Source of the DNA: Isoetes taiwanensis
Lineage: Eukaryota > Streptophyta > Lycopodiopsida > Isoetales > Isoetaceae
Direction of reading: 5' to 3'
Assembly: GCA_021234155.1 (NCBI GenBank)
Contig: JAJEKV010000004.1
Coordinates: 22,348,320-22,412,319, forward strand
Length of the DNA stretch: 64,000 nucleotides
The notes beneath the pieces are model-generated. The model saw nothing but the letters and a program-made list of their open reading frames with translations. It did not search any database and was not told where the DNA came from. Shown here piece by piece: positions 1-11,815 of this stretch (its first letter is position 1; every line of letters begins with the position of its first letter). The position numbers and the translations under genes were made by a program.

Positions 1-1684
1 GTTATATCTAGTATATTTTTCACCAATGAACGCTATTAGGAGAACCCCAAGTTAATGAGCTATGCAAGGCACATTTCTACACTAGAGGTCACCATTATAA
101 AGATATGGCAAGATAAGACATTATTTGATCAATCATTTCAGTATAACTACTATAGCACATGCTCTAATTTTAGCGCAATTTCATGAAGAAAATGCCAGAT
201 AACATTTCCACACAAAAGATAAAAAGCCAAGAAAATTTGTAGACAACAATTAAATTTCTCATTCTCAACCATCCAATATCTTAGATTGCATGCTTCCAAC
301 ACTTGCATAACTTTAACAACTTAGCCTTTATAATATGCATAAAGGGTGCTACTTCTTTAACTTGAGTAGAAATATTGGTGAGCTCGCCTTTAATTAAGCC
401 TATTCAGGCTTGAGTACAAACCGAGCCAACATCTCTACGCTAGAGTTGCACCACAATAGAATTGAATCGAATTGAACTGAATTGATCTTTATCATTCACG
501 AAGACCAGAATCATTTTCTTGAACATACTAGAATTGCACAAATCCATATGTCCATATGGGTCAAACAAACACCCATGGTGTTCATCTTACATTCTTAAAA
601 GATGCATGTCCCATTGCACACTATCTATTCTTCTGGCACTAGAACACAAGATTGCACACTATGGGTCCAAATTAGGGAAAGGTACAAGCATAGGTCCAAT
701 TACAACACGTTGTTCTCCTTTTTTTGATGTTCCAAGTGCGGTATTTCTAAGCTTTATCCGGTGGCCAAGAGTCTCATGAAAAATGTTTTAGAGGTTTCAA
801 TTCTATATATTTCCATAGTTTTTTCATCATAACCTGGCAATGTTTGGTGGGTTATTTTGCTTTCTCTTCTATCTATCTTATGTTTGTTGCAAACTACCAA
901 AATACCTTCATATTATAGCAAATTGTCCAAATACAAACTGCCATTTGTAAGAATCTTGAGTTCAAACTCCACTAGTGATGGAAGTAATAGATATGACAAC
1001 ACACGCGCTTCAACTTTATTGAAGATAATCAAAATGCGGTTCTTCAAAAACAACTCTTCTGAGCAAAAGTACTTGCATTGGCATGTTGTTTGTAAATAAC
1101 AATGCCCCTAATTCTTCTTGAGCCACAATCATTGACATAGAGAAAGCGACTTACAAGAATCCATTTTCTAGATGCAATGTTGGAGATGCCACAAGGGTTC
1201 CTTTTAGATCCAGAGATCCACACTGTTATATTAGCTCCGTTTGATCAATTCATAGTACCGTAAGTTCTATTTGAAGAGAAAAATGAAAAAAGCTTATAAT
1301 GTGGAGTACTAAAGTCAATTTGTGATCATCCAATTTTTCTTATTGCTACCATATAGACTACAACACGCATACTTTGAGAAAAGATGACAACCTAAAGTTG
1401 TCCATTTGACTCATAACAGTGAGCGGTAAGCTAGCTCAAGATCATGTCTCATGCTTACTTTTTTGTATTGTTTTAGAACAAGGTTCGAGTTTCAATTGCT
1501 TGCAGCTTAAGATCATTCCTCAAATGTACTTTGATTTAGTTTATTATCTCTATTCTATTACAACTGAGAATAAGGTATCAGCATCTTAGATTTCATAATT
1601 TAATTATCGAAACATTTTATGGCAGAGAATGATACTCTAGCGTATTTATGGCAAAGAATGATACTCTAGCATATGTATAGACAT
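1..1684. other. intergenic, nothing recognised
   Basis: AT-rich sequence with only short chance reading frames (up to about 86 codons) on either strand. I found no protein motif, splice-bounded exon, RNA gene or inverted repeat that I could support. Confidence 0.5.
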
Positions 1685-2145
1685 TATTCTAAAGCGAGGT
1701 GCACCACGGACTACATCATTAAATGGGATCTGTCCATCCTACGACCTAGATCGTATGTTGGGGCCTCTTGCTGCCTCTTGTTTTGATTATGGTCATTTAT
1801 ATTTTGGGGTGCCTATAATTTTGAAATATTGAATACATGTTCGCCTAAGGTTTTGGAATATGAAATACTGGGACTCATCTCTATACGAGTTCGCCTAAGG
1901 TTTTAGTAATTGAGATACAGAGACTCGAACCTCTACCAAAATAATTCAATATCCTGTTATGAATGCATTAACCAATGCAATCAACAGACTAGCATGCTTT
2001 TTTTCTCACTTGTATTTATGTTTTTCTTTTCTTTTAATAATAACCTATTAAATTGTTTTAAGGGTATAGTCTATGGTCTCAGGGATAGTGATTTATGCAT
2101 CTATATTAAACCCCCCTGGAACGCCCTGTTATTATGCTACATATT
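1685..2145 (-). repeat. Family A SINE-like repeat, copy 1
   Basis: A ~460-bp element sharing its whole length with 38418-38883. Both copies start near 'attctaaa' and 'cgaggtgcac' and stop at 'tgctacatatt', and share the phrase 'cgcctaaggtttt' twice internally. On the minus strand there are tRNA-like RNA polymerase III boxes: an A-box-like TGGTTAATGCA at 1964-1974 and a B-box-like GGTTCGAGTCT at 1921-1931, 32 bases apart, as in tRNA genes and tRNA-derived SINEs. About 170 bp lie 5' of the A box, which is long for a plain SINE head, so a composite element is possible. The repeat and the boxes are seen directly; the SINE assignment is inference. Confidence 0.55.
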
Positions 2146-5114
2146 GATAAAAAGTATCATCAGTGTGTGAATGCTTTCACTCCCCCTCACACCAAACATA
2201 GTTACGACAAAATTAGTCCTAAATTGCAAGGGCCTTTAGGAATAGTAGAAGTGTGGCCAATGTCAACATTTGTGGAAAATGCTAAAAGCATAACCTCATC
2301 TTTGACAAGGTTTAGTTAGTCCATTATTGTAAGGAATTTATGCTCTTTGTCAATCCAAAATTGACATCACTAGAGTAGAATGTGTAGCTTTAAAAGATCT
2401 CCATTAGGCCTTAGAATGTGTGATGTGGTTGCCAAGTTACCTAAAAGAACGTATGTGATTTTGTTTTGAGCCATCTTTATAATTTCGCAGCGCCAAAATT
2501 TTGCCACGAATTTTATTTTGACCAACTTTATATTTTGGCACCGCCTAAATATTGCCAAGGATATGCCATCCCAATACTCGTTCCATCCTAGCCCTTGATC
2601 CAGGCATATACCATAGGATATGCCATATCCTGCAACCGTGGACGTCCCTCTAGAAAGAAGATGGGGTCAAACTCCATTTTCCACGTCAGCCTGTGGTTTA
2701 TAGACTAATGTCTCAAGTCAATCATGCAGTCAATGAAAGGGCAGATTGGTTCATGAGATATATTGAATCTTCACACAGAGTGATGTAAACATGAAGATCA
2801 ACGCACTTCAATTACAGGAGCAACAATACCATACATGCCCATACAGAATACCTGCTTCTTGCAGAAACAATAAGCACAGTGAATATGGCAAATACATACA
2901 AGGAGCCACAATAATTGCATCACAGATGTAATTACACAGATTATGAAATAGCTCTCTTTTCCATGAAGTAGATATTTGTGCAGAGAAGAGCACAGTCTAA
3001 TACATGTGGAGCACTCAAACTGCTACAAGATGTGCAAAAGATATAGCAGAGGATGAATTAAACAGGGAGAATTAAATAACAAGGAAAAACACCTAGCACA
3101 TATGTTTCTACAATGTCAATCTACAGAAATGTTGATTAACTTACCATGCATGCAAATGGAAAGTAGAAATTAGATAGATTTACAAGAACGTGCATGTATG
3201 TTACCATTCACCGCCTGCAAAAAAACACAGTTAGCAAATGCAGCTCGGGGATTTGAACCCCTTGCCAAATTGGCAGCATCAGCAAGCAACAAGAGAGGCA
3301 ACAAGAAGAAGAAGAAGAGATTTTAACGTCACGCCACAAGGCAGCGGCTCCTATCGGACATGTGACAAGAGAAGCTCAAAAGAAGCTGAAGACAAGATTC
3401 GGCATGAAGCCCTAGCTGGACAGAAGCCCTTAATAAACAGTTATGCTATGCCGCCACGAAACCAATCAGGTAAGAAAAAGAAAAGAAAAAATGCCCAGAT
3501 TGGAGAGGTCAGATATGGCAGCAACTCCAACGGCGTCAAAGAAGCCAGGATGTCCATCGCCATACCCATCTCCACGCGGCGCTCCTTCCCAGTCGTCCAA
3601 CAAATTTTTAAACTGGCTGCCAAACACACAAACCATTGTAAAGGCAAAACCTATATATTGACATCAGCATTATACTAAAAAGGCATACGAATACCCTCAT
3701 AAACCTTAAGAAATCATATGTAACATGTTGCCCACTCCACAATTGCGCAAGATAATGCCAATAGGTTTTAACACCATCCATAAATTTAGAACGTCGCTTG
3801 TCTGAATTGGATTCAAGATGGTATCGCTCCATGGCATTTGCTATTGTCACAGAGATAAGGTAGTTTTTTGTGAACCCGTCTACGTGCAACCTTGTCATTT
3901 TAGGGTTCTTTTTTCAATGTACCATTTTAGGATTTTCATTTTTAGGGTTTTTCATCTTTCATGTTGCTTTGCGGTGCTGGAGCAAAATGATTTTCCCCTT
4001 CTTCTCGAACTTGCGGGTAGGGGATGGCGATGGAGATTAAAACTGGCAATAGCAGCTTTTCTGAAGTCGCTGAATAGCCGATTGCAAATCTGGACATAGC
4101 TCGTGGTTTCCGCACAGTGGATCTCCATATTTCCCTGCACGCTCCTATTTTAGGTTAATCCAAAACCTATCATGCTTTCTTGTTCTCTGAATGTTGCAGG
4201 CATCGATATGTTAGCTTATAGTTGTTATGTAACTAGTCGCAAAGCATTAGAAAAATCGTGGTGTCTCTTTTGATTCTATGAATACGTGCACAGGAATCAA
4301 TGCTTGCACTGCAATTTGTTAAACTTCATTCCTTCTCTCGAAATCCGGCCATGTTTTTTTGTGTTTTTTTGTCTATTCAATGCAGATGCAATGCTCTTGG
4401 TTTTCAGGATTAGTCCTTCATCCTTAAGTTCCAATTTGGTCTGTAGTAGATTAAATGCAAAAAATTTCAGTTTTAGATTAATTTTACTGTAAAATGCAGT
4501 GACATAGTAGTATTACCTACCTTGCATCCTAGTAGGAGAGACATATTCTAACTATGTCTCTCTTGGAGAATGAATTCAGATAGAGGAAAGAAGGGAAAGG
4601 ACAACTCATGTTTTCAGGAGCAGATTAAGAATCAAGAAGAACTAACAAATGCTTAGGTAACTTTTTGGGTTCTTATCTTTGCACATGTTTTAAAGGAAAG
4701 CTTCTTTTTTATTCATTTTTCATGCTTGCAGGTGGTGGATCCGTGAGGAACAAATCTAGGGGCATGCCTTCTCATTCGATCAGACTGGATATTACATGCC
4801 TTTTCCAGAAGAGATTAAGTTTTAGAATGGATGCTGAACTTCAAGCATCTATCACTGCATAAAACCAATCTGGCAAAAAAATTTAAATGAAGAGATGAAT
4901 TATTTGGCACGGAATCAAGATAAAACGGCACTAAAATGAACTTCAGAGAATTCCTTTCAATGTCATAAAAAGGATGAAATTGGTCCCACATTTAAGTTAG
5001 AGGCTCCAATTCAAAGTGATTTAAGGGATTTGGATTTTCCAAGGTTCGACTCCTTGGTCCCATAGATGTGTAAAAGAATTTAATGCCCCTAATAACTAGT
5101 CACACTTTCGAATA
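2146..5114. other. intergenic, weak gene-like traces only
   Basis: No supported gene. The 3238-3678 stretch is open in several frames on both strands but has no recognisable domain. Pyrimidine-rich tracts ending in 'gcag' near 4200 and 4730 look like possible splice acceptors, but the sequence after them (for example 4731-4862) resembles no family I know. A 'gggatttgaaccc' stretch near 3247 resembles an inverted tRNA B box without a matching A box. Confidence 0.4.
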
Positions 5115-5290
5115 TTCAAATACTTACCACTATGGGTATGTCACATGTAGAAACCATATTCACATACTTACCACCATGGTATATCATGTAGAAACCATAT
5201 TCACATACTTACCACCAGAGTATATCTCATGTAGAAACCATGCCTATAAGACACTGCATTGTACACCATAGTATATCATATGTACAACCC
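5115..5290. repeat. 41-44 bp minisatellite, 3-4 units
   Basis: The phrase 'tacttaccac' recurs at 5121, 5165 and 5206, each followed by a 'tat' core and 'catgtagaaacca', giving units of 44 and 41 bp. A fourth, degraded unit follows up to about 5290. No coding potential. Confidence 0.75.
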
Positions 5291-5832
5291 ATTTTAAAAT
5301 AAAATGTTGAATTACCACCATTATAAAGCAAAGAAGATAAATGTGGTAAAACATCTTGTCAAAAAAGCAATATGATACATCATATACTTTAAGTGGGAAT
5401 AGCTATCAACTACACTTACCATGTCAGAAAGCTATGTTCGTTTATCAGACTATCAAATCGTAATAATGAACCATGTTGCATAACAAGACACTTACTGTGT
5501 TAAAAAATAGTGTTTGTTTATCACACTATCAGATCATATCAAGGAACTATGTTGCATAACCAGATAAGGTTTGTAAACTTTTTGGCCCACAAACCGGTAC
5601 CGGTTTAAATGTTTTCACCAACAAACTATGGTTAAAAGTCATCTTGATTCAATCTTGAAGCCTTGTGCACCACGCAAAAAAACAATGGCGGCCTAAGCCG
5701 CCGCTCTAGCCGCCATCGAGATATTCTCTACACCCAAATATATAGTTTCGAATATAATACCATACAAGAATCATAGTCCCAACCATTGCAAGAATACCCT
5801 CCCGCAATAAGAAACAAATTGTCCAAACTTAA

Positions 5833-6679
5833 TGCATTCATATTGACTCATTTACATTGTACATTCGAGGGTGCTTGAGAAGGGTTCACGGTTGGGGGGA
5901 TGGTAAAAAGAGAGAGGAAGATAGGACAGTGTGATTGAGGAGGTTGTGGTTGTGTTTGTAGTATTCGACACAAAGTTGGGGCACGCTACTCCTTTGATAC
6001 CATATGTATGGGATATTTGCTACATCGTGTTTGGGGTGTAGTCGAATGACTTTTTTCAATTTTGTCTTCAAAATATATAGCAAAATGAGAGGAGTCTCAA
6101 GAGAGGATTTAATTTGGGCTATATTCTCCAACATACTACTTCACCCGGTGCACAACATATATACATTGTAAGTTTATTTCTATCTATAAACAAGTTGCAA
6201 CTATTGGACTTGCAACTATTGGGACTGCTAAGAAAGAGATTATTGAGTTTTGACCAAGTTAATATTTTGTTCAGTAGTGAATAGGCTGCTGGAACATTAT
6301 GATTATTTTGGCATTATACCTTTTGCATTTTGTGTTGCATGGAATGTATGACCTGCTTGGTGGATTCTAGCTCCTCAGACATTATGTGTTGTTGTTAATA
6401 GCTAAAGTTTTCTTAATGTATGCTTGTGATGCACCAATTAATGTAGAATAATACAACTTTTTTATTCTAGTTGCATGAAAATGGCATTTAAGCACTTTAT
6501 ATCGACGAAATTACAATGCAACTCTTTGCATTAAAGATGATGCAGATCCAAGTTTTACTAAAATAATGCATGTCTCATGTTTGTATTGACCTAAAAGGGG
6601 AATTATTCGTCTCCAATTGTAGTATCTATATAAAAATTGGACTTGGTTGCAACCCTTTGTGACTGCTATGCGACACTTG
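5833..6679 (+). repeat. Family B dispersed repeat, copy 1 (left part)
   Basis: Shares long collinear similarity with 18936-19822 and partly with 22978-23300: 'acaaagttggggca', 'gtagcaaaatga', 'attctagctcctca', 'aatgtagaataatac' and 'tttgtattgacctaaaagg' occur in the same order and orientation. The copy is interrupted at 6680 by the family C pair and resumes at 7769. Open frames are short and not conserved between copies, so it appears non-coding. I cannot tell whether it is a transposon relic or a segmental duplication. Confidence 0.7.
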
Positions 6680-6680
6680 A

Positions 6681-7058
6681 TCCCATCGATCCGAGCCATC
6701 GGATCGCAATTCTAGAATGGGGCGAGCATGCATGTCTTGCATGCATGCATGCGGCACATGCCTTCTCTGGTTGGGAGATCGCTATATTAGGCGAGGTTCT
6801 TCATCAACGTCTCATCGGCGCTTTCTCTTCTCTCTCAACAGTACCTTATTCTCTTTTCTTTGAAACCATGCAGGGGAGGGGCTTCTCCCTGCTTGGATTG
6901 ACCAATTTGGCATTTCTTTCATGCTGTGGCATGTCCTTTCTCGGCCTTGCCTCTTCTTTAGCCATAATCCTTTGACCTTCTCCTCGCTCCCATTTTTGAT
7001 AAGGAAGTCTTTTTCTATTCGGGAGGTTTTTGTTGTTTTCATGCGAGCCCCATTCTAG
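6681..7058 (+). mobile_element. Family C1 short unit (rolling-circle-like)
   Basis: A 378-bp unit starting 'tcccatcgatcc' and ending 'cccattctagaa'. About 30 bp inside the left end is 'ttctagaatgggg', the inverted partner of the right terminus, so the inverted repeats are asymmetric: subterminal on the left, terminal on the right. The 5' ~140 bp match the neighbouring long unit (7059-7768); the middle differs; the last ~45 bp ('gggaggtttttgttg' onward) match again. There is no coding capacity. No target-site duplication, asymmetric inverted repeats and head-to-tail tandem insertion recall non-autonomous Helitron/Helentron elements. That class assignment is inference. Confidence 0.55.
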
Positions 7059-7768
7059 AATCCCATCGATCCGAGCCATTGGATCGCAATTCTAGAATAG
7101 GGGGGATATCATGCATGCATGCATGCGGCGCATGCCTTCTCTGGTTGGGAGATCGCTATATTAGGCGAGGTTCTTCATCAACGTCTCATCGGCGCTTCCT
7201 CCTCTCTCAGCAGTACCTTATTCTCTTTTCTTTGAACCCACCCTCCTCCCCTTCTTTGTTTAATGTATTTGTCGCCTGGCACGCGTGACCAACCCCTCTA
7301 TTTGAAGAGGTTTTTTGTTTATTGTCGCGTGGCACGCGTGATCAGCCCCTCCACTTTGGGAGGTTTGTTTTATCACATTTTTTCTAGTGTTGGTGATGTG
7401 CAGGTACAGGTTGGCGAGCGGCAGCAGCTTCGACTTCTCCATTCGTGGGCTTGGGAGCGAATTCTCAGCCTTATGTTTGTCCAAGCCCCTTGCCGAAGGC
7501 TTATCACTAGGGTTTTTCCTCGAAAACCCGGAAGGGCGGGGTTTTTTAATCCCGGTGATAAGCTTTCGGCAGGTACACAAGCCACACATCTATTAGCATT
7601 GTATTTTATGGGGTCCAAATTATATAATTGGACATTCCCTTTATTTTTTCGTGGGTAGTTCGCATGTGTGCGGCTACCCACTATCCACCATTGTAGAAAA
7701 TCTGCTGAGATGAATGAGAAGCCTATCTATCGGGAGGTTTTTGTTGTTTTCATGCGAGTCCCATTCTA
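7059..7768 (+). mobile_element. Family C1 long unit (rolling-circle-like)
   Basis: A 710-bp unit abutting the short unit, with the same start and end. It contains a 17-bp stem (7491-7507 with 7555-7571, one mismatch) around 'gcttatcac...gtgataagc', with a run of 'aaaaccc/gggtttt' inside, and a second hairpin with an 8-bp perfect stem (7651-7658 with 7674-7681, 'gtgggtag/ctacccac'). Similar long units lie at 50554-51250 (minus) and 63465-64000 (minus, incomplete). The right junction is fixed by comparison with the empty site near 19723 in family B copy 2. No protein is encoded. Confidence 0.6.
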
Positions 7769-7906
7769 GAATTGTGCACATCTGTTTCTCTTTTGCAATA
7801 GATTTTTTCTTATTCAATAGAGTCACAACTGAACAAACAATGGATTTTTTGAGGGCTTTCAAACAATCAAAATTTCATAATGTGAGGAGTACAATAAATG
7901 CCTTGA
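7769..7906 (+). repeat. Family B copy 1, right part resumes
   Basis: From 'ttgtgcacat' onward the sequence matches 19723-19822 ('tgtttctcttttgcaatag', 'gtgagg.gtacaataaa'). This shows that 6681-7768 interrupts a once continuous family B copy. Confidence 0.7.
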
Positions 7907-7984
7907 AAAATATGAAGTCTGCTTCGTTTCCAAATGGACCACAAGAGCCAATCAGAACCAAGATGAAATGCCTTCTTCGTAGCT

Positions 7985-8290
7985 AAGGGCCCCCTATCAG
8001 GGCAGGATGCCACAACATCCAAGGCATTATGAAATAAACCCTGCAACTAAGTCCAGGCTAGTTGGACCTCAGGATATGCAAGCAAGCAATGCTCAAGTGA
8101 TTCAATCTTTGCAAGGAAGATGGGACACAATGTAGAGACTCGAGGATCATATTGATGACGGAATGCATTAAAATGTAAATACCTAGGAAGGATCTGCCAC
8201 CGAAGCACAGGTAGCTTTGGATGAAGCAATTTATCCCAAGCGCAACGCCATATACAAGTCTAATACTCATGCGGACCTAGTGTTTTTGGG
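7985..8290 (-). pseudogene. LINE ORF2 C-terminal relic (zf-RVT)
   Basis: The minus-strand translation contains 'DKLLHPKLPVLRW' followed by a Cys/His-spaced stretch 'LCPIFLAKIESLEHCL', the signature of the zinc-binding region after the reverse transcriptase in plant LINE ORF2 proteins. The same 'LLHPKVS' phrase is in the LINEs at 39.7 and 61.7 kb. Only about 100 codons remain, with no flanking RT or endonuclease. It is a short, old, 5'-truncated fragment. Confidence 0.65.
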
Positions 8291-8996
8291 CTACTACGTA
8301 CTGTCAGTATAGAATTACAGTTTAGGTGTAACATTGCCAAGACACTTGCTCTCGCTCCGGATACAATCAAAGGGTCAGGTACAATAGGCTCAGTTTTTGA
8401 CATTCTAGAGTATAAAATAGAAATTGACTCATGTTAATGTTGAAATTGAATTAAGATATGCCAGCTTTCTTTACCCAACGAGGCATGATATCTTGGGGTT
8501 TTGAGGATCTGAACTTAAAAGTCTGTGCTGGTAGGAGCATTGCACTTTTGAATCTAGTGGTTCAGGCAAAAGCTCTATTATTGATGTCAATTTTACGATC
8601 CAGTATCTAGAAAGGTTTTGATTGATGGATGGGATATCAAAAGGGTAAATCTGAGGTCTTTGAGATAGCATATTGGCTTGTTGCAACATGAGCTACTACT
8701 TTTTGCTACTATTGTATATGAGAAGATTCTATACGGTAAACCTGAAGCAACAGAAAGCACATAGGTTATCGACAACAAAAAATGCAAATGTTGTGAGTTT
8801 TTAATGATATTTGTTTCATGTATCCATAATTTTGGGGTTGTTCTTGCCTATAAAAAAATATAAGATGTTATCAGATTATACATTTTAATGTTCTAGGATT
8901 TTGATGTCATGAATTTAAAGAACTTGCCCTTTTGTTTTGCATATTTCGAGTCGCATTTAAAAGACACATGGGAACTGCAATGCTTATGTGATTTAT

Positions 8997-8997
<1 letters not shown>
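8291..8997. other. intergenic, nothing recognised
   Basis: Short frames only; no motif, repeat or RNA signal that I can support. Confidence 0.4.
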
Positions 8998-9030
<33 letters not shown>

Positions 9031-9325
9031 CAGACAGCACTAGCCTTGACAAAAGCCATACTAGCCACTTCTACATACCGCAGTCAATCCCTTGGTACTA
9101 TTATCTATCCGTACATGTAACCATTAGAACACATAAACTTGAGTTTAGATATAAAAAAGAATCTTGATAACTCAAAAAGGGCGGATCGACCTTTGGTAAA
9201 ACCAATGAATAGAAGTATCTAAAAAAAACCCAGACAGCACTAGCCTTGACAAAAGCCATACTAGCCACTTCTACATACCGCAGTCAATCCCTTGGTACTG
9301 TTATCTATCCGTACATGTAACCATT
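8998..9325. repeat. A tract plus 97-bp direct repeat (period 200)
   Basis: A run of 31 A (8998-9028) is followed by a 97-bp block at 9029-9125 that recurs almost unchanged at 9229-9325, again preceded by a run of A (8 bases). The two blocks differ at one base near the end ('ggtacta' versus 'ggtactg'). Duplicating an A-run plus block every 200 bp fits a recent local duplication or replication slippage. Confidence 0.85.
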
Positions 9326-10470
9326 TAGGCCATATACGGCACATCAAATCCTTGAGCACATAGAAGAATTAACAAGATAAACTTTTATATAGATCACAGA
9401 TCACGATAAATATGGAACATCCAAATGAATGTCCAATGACGGCACATCAGATCCTTGAGCATAAGAGAATTAACAAGAAAAACCTTTATTGAACTTCAAT
9501 GTGTTCAATGACCAAGTGATACATTAGACTGAAAACTCAAGTGAAACCTTAAATAAGAAAGCATTTCCTTAAGTGAAACAAAGATCAATGTCGAAGTACC
9601 CAAAAGGTAACAATAAAGATTTTGCATGAGAAATAGAATAGCAAATATCTTTCCACATAATATTCCATGTCTTTTGATATCGCAATGAATCATCTGCTTC
9701 TTTGGATTACTCAACCACTTCAAAATTTCAAGATGCCTTGTTCTGGGATTTCAACTATCAGAATAAGAAAAGTAAACATTGTGCTCAAAATTTATTCTTC
9801 TAGAAAGTTAGAAAAACAGAGATACTTATCTCGATATTTAGAACCATGTATTAACATGGTCTTAATCTGAAAATCAGCATTGTAACTTCCTACAAAAATC
9901 CAAGGAGGTGGAGTTCTGGTTACCTGCATCCAACCATGCCAAAGTTAGCAATAAACTTGGTAACTAGACAAGGGACGACAGGTAAGCTCTAGAACACCAC
10001 GGCTCATCGCCGGTCACCTTGAACATCAATGTTTAGTAATAGATATTTAGAATATACTGCTTGTAGTCTTACAAAAAGATTTGATACCAGTTGAGCATAT
10101 TGCAGAATTTGCATTTAAGAAAACCCATATATACCGACCTGAATTGGCGTTCGTGGTTCAGAAAGAATCAGCATAGAGAGTTGTATTTGAGGTTCTGAAA
10201 CAAATTTGATATCCCCAACATCATCTTGTTGGTCTTCATTTGTGTCCATTCGTGCAATCCATATGAGTCCACATAGCTTGCCATCTCAGAAATAGTGTGT
10301 ATGTAGCAAAAGAGAGAGCTTATGTGTATTTCTTAACTCTGTACTAACCCATCAGAGTAGAGGAAAATGTCTAAGGAAATTCAACAGATGATTTGGGTGC
10401 CTTTTTGCACTCTAAAACGTACGACAGTTTAGCATCAGAGCAGAGCATTGAGGGAGAAAATGAGGTATTT
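9326..10470. other. intergenic, nothing recognised
   Basis: Two degenerate copies of 'cacatca.atccttgagca' lie near 9341 and 9443. Otherwise only short frames without recognisable domains. Confidence 0.4.
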
Positions 10471-11262
10471 ATCAAAATACCCCTGTATTTTGACATATTG
10501 TCAAAATGCCCCTCGGTCTGTAGCTTTCTGACGATCACTACAGCGCTGGCTCTGAATCTAACTACCAATCTACCAGGAGCAACTCAAAATTTGGAGATTT
10601 TCACAAAAATTGGTTAATATGGTGTCCACTGATGCAATGCCGGACCTTTCTGCCCTGCGAATTTGCAGTCTAAGCTTTAAAATAAGAGCAGAGTGATCCA
10701 AAACTAGACAAAGATATGCCCGGCGCTGTAGAGCCTTCCTCCAGCATTTTTTTTTTTTTTGAAGATAATTGTGGCAGGCCCACAGAGCTTTCCTTCATTG
10801 TTTTTCCGAAGGTAATTGTGGCATGCATGCGAGTTCTTCTAGATTTCATATATCCGGCAATCAATAGGAAGTTCAAAGCACTATTATAGATGGATTTTGC
10901 TAGTGATTTGTACAACAAGGAGAGAATTTGACAGCAAGAAAAATTGCAGTGGGCTCAAGATCTTGTAAGTTTTCTCGGCCCGTTGCCTCTAGCCCTGCTT
11001 AAAACTGGAAACTTTGCAAGCCCAGATCTTCATCTTTCCATATCTGATCAGAAGCCCAAATTATTAGCTCCAATTTATCACTCCAGGGTCTCTTCTCATA
11101 GTGGTCTTGCCCTATGCCAAAGCCATTCGTTCCCCGAAACTCATTCCAGTCATTCTTCTTATCTCTATTAGTTTCGTAGCCATACAAGGGGCATTTTGAC
11201 AATATCTCAAAATATAAGGGCATTTTCACAAATAACACAAAATAGAGGGGCATTTTTAAAAT
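10471..11262. mobile_element. Fold-back / Mutator-like non-autonomous element
   Basis: The left end (10471-10514) and right end (11187-11262) carry inverted copies of a phrase built from 'caaaatgcccct' and 'tattttga.atattg'. The right end has an additional sub-repeat of the same phrase. Long TIRs made of such repeats are usual for plant Mutator-like MITE or fold-back elements. The ~670-bp interior encodes nothing I recognise. I could not find a convincing 9-bp target-site duplication. Confidence 0.5.
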
Positions 11263-11689
11263 TTTCCCAAATATTAAATAATTTGAAACTTTTCTTACCA
11301 ATTTTTGAGCAGCATGAGACTAACAGAATACCATCAATTAGACAAGGAATTGAGTTAGCAAAAAAAAATGGCAAATGCCTTGCTTGCTGCAGACAAAGAC
11401 ATAAAAAAGGTTTTTCATTTGTTGTCTAAGAAATAAAAGGGTCACATCTTCTGCCAATACTTTTGTAAATTATTTCTCACATTCATAAACGTTGTGGTCA
11501 TGTTTTGGTTTTTTTCGAACAAGGTGTGTTGCCTGGATGGTTTTCAGATTGTTGTTAGACCATGTCGAACTCCTTACAGTTATGGTTGGCAATTAAGGCC
11601 ATGCCAGGCCTCTAGAATAGTGCAAGACATAAATCTGTAAAAAAAATTGATGTATAATGATTGTTACATAGCAAGTAAGCAGCAAGTAA

Positions 11690-11815
11690 GCAGTTGGCTA
11701 TTAAAGGTCCTATGCGGTCTATTGAAGGTCCCAAGTAGTCCATTAAAGGGTACTTAGTGGTCCATTGAAGGGCACTTAATGGTCTATTGAAGGGCACATG
11801 TGGTCTATTAGGGTT
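11690..11815. repeat. ~24-bp minisatellite
   Basis: About five imperfect units of 'ggtctattgaagggcactta' type, e.g. 'ggtctattgaaggtccc', 'ggtccattgaagggcact' and 'ggtctattagggtt'. No coding potential. Confidence 0.75.

Noticed and set aside
3238-3270. tRNA gene suggested by an inverted 'GGTTCAAATCC' motif
   Set aside because: No A box, no acceptor pairing and no cloverleaf could be drawn around it; only the B-box-like word is present.
3238-3678. 146-codon plus-strand ORF as a gene
   Set aside because: Overlapping open frames exist on both strands; composition is biased and no domain is seen.
5115-5290. CRISPR array
   Set aside because: The units are a decaying tandem minisatellite without spacers, in a plant genome.
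7260-7681. Overlapping ORFs of 100-130 codons inside the C1 long unit
   Set aside because: They are not preserved in the homologous C2 and C3 units, and the region is better explained by conserved hairpins.
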